Assembly: GCA_035656335.1 (NCBI GenBank)
Contig: DASRSS010000110.1
Coordinates: 1 to 5,481 of the forward strand
Source of the DNA: DASRSS01 sp035656335
GTDB lineage: Bacteria; Actinomycetota; Actinomycetes; Mycobacteriales; Jatrophihabitantaceae
Length of the DNA stretch: 5,481 bases
Direction of reading: 5' to 3'
The position numbers were made by a program, and so were the translations under genes. Each line of letters starts with the position of its first letter. Positions within the stretch are counted from its first letter, which is position 1. Below the pieces are notes generated by a model. That model did not search any database, was not told where the DNA came from, and saw only the letters and a list, made by a program, of their open reading frames with translations. Below, piece by piece: positions 5,061 to 5,481 of this stretch.

Positions 5061-5481
5061 CACCCGAGGAGCGCGTGACACCGGACGACGCGTCGGCCGA
5101 CCTGGCCGCGAGCGAGAACGCGGACCAAGTCGCCGACAGCGTCGCCGGCATCGTCGCCGAGCTCGACATCGCCGATCTCGTCGAGCGGGCCGAGGAGCAG
5201 ATGCTCGGCGGCCCGCGCCGCTACACCCGGCTGCAGGTCGCCGAGATGGTCGGCGTCGACCAGGAGATCACCCAGTCGCTGTGGCGCTCGCTCGGCTTCC
5301 CGAGCGTGGCCGACGACGAGGTCGTGTTCACCGACGCGGACGTGACCGCGCTGCGCTTCGTGGTCGGCCTGCAGGAGGCCGGCATCGCCGACACCGCGAC
5401 GCAGGTCGCGATGAGCCGGATGCTCGGCCAGACGTTCGCCCGCCTGGCCTCCAGCCAGGGACAGCTCCTGATCAACCTGCT
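5057..5481 (+). CDS. Putative adenylate/guanylate cyclase, N-terminal regulatory region (partial)
   Basis: The frame stays open to the window end, so only about 141 N-terminal residues are visible and the catalytic domain, if present, lies outside. After an acidic, probably flexible start (1-35) comes an all-helical region with RRYTRLQVAEMVGV (54-67), a SLWRSLGFPSV stretch (74-84), VVFTDADVTALRFV (89-102) and MSRMLGQTFARLASSQ (119-134). This order resembles the regulatory domain before the catalytic domain in actinobacterial class III cyclases such as the pH-sensing Rv1264 of M. tuberculosis; the family call is from memory of that pattern. The helix-turn-helix-like part could also suggest a MerR-type regulator, which I consider less likely. 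Start choice is open: the GTG at 5057 overlaps the upstream stop as GTGA, while a GTG at 5075 has GAGGAG only three bases before it. No cyclase active-site residue can be checked. Confidence 0.7.
   Translation, partial: MTPEERVTPDDASADLAASENADQVADSVAGIVAELDIADLVERAEEQMLGGPRRYTRLQVAEMVGVDQEITQSLWRSLGFPSVADDEVVFTDADVTALRFVVGLQEAGIADTATQVAMSRMLGQTFARLASSQGQLLINL

Overview
The window comes from a high-GC actinobacterium. A hand count of one stretch inside the stress-protein gene gives about 75% GC. Several starts are GTG, neighbouring genes overlap by a few bases, and the order rpe-ribD-ribE-ribBA-ribH matches the riboflavin cluster long known from mycobacteria and relatives. I cannot name a genus from the sequence alone.

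Bases 28-4083 hold a tightly packed plus-strand cluster: ribulose-phosphate 3-epimerase (rpe), the bifunctional deaminase/reductase RibD, riboflavin synthase RibE, the bifunctional RibBA and lumazine synthase RibH. Gaps are 2-3 bases or the genes overlap (ATGA, TGATG), so the genes are almost certainly one transcript. Together they encode nearly the whole route from GTP and ribulose 5-phosphate to riboflavin: RibA and RibD make the pyrimidine branch, RibB makes the four-carbon unit, RibH joins them and RibE dismutates lumazine to riboflavin. Rpe interconverts ribulose 5-phosphate, the RibB substrate, with xylulose 5-phosphate. A GTGA overlap at the left edge suggests that another gene runs into rpe from outside the window.

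Bases 4084-4607 are a 524-base gap without a convincing gene. It contains an AT-rich island (47% GC over 4161-4260), a near-consensus sigma70-type promoter on the minus strand that points back into ribH, a LacI/cre-like palindrome, and a strong 18-bp-arm inverted repeat without a U-tract. This is the least ordinary part of the window.

Bases 4608-5481 hold an ATP-binding-type universal stress protein and, overlapping its stop codon, the start of a protein that resembles the N-terminal regulatory region of actinobacterial class III adenylate cyclases; it is cut by the window end. The pair looks co-transcribed and suggests a stress/cAMP signalling unit unrelated to riboflavin synthesis. I did not find a clearly novel multi-gene system; the genes are recognisable and the open questions lie in the gap.
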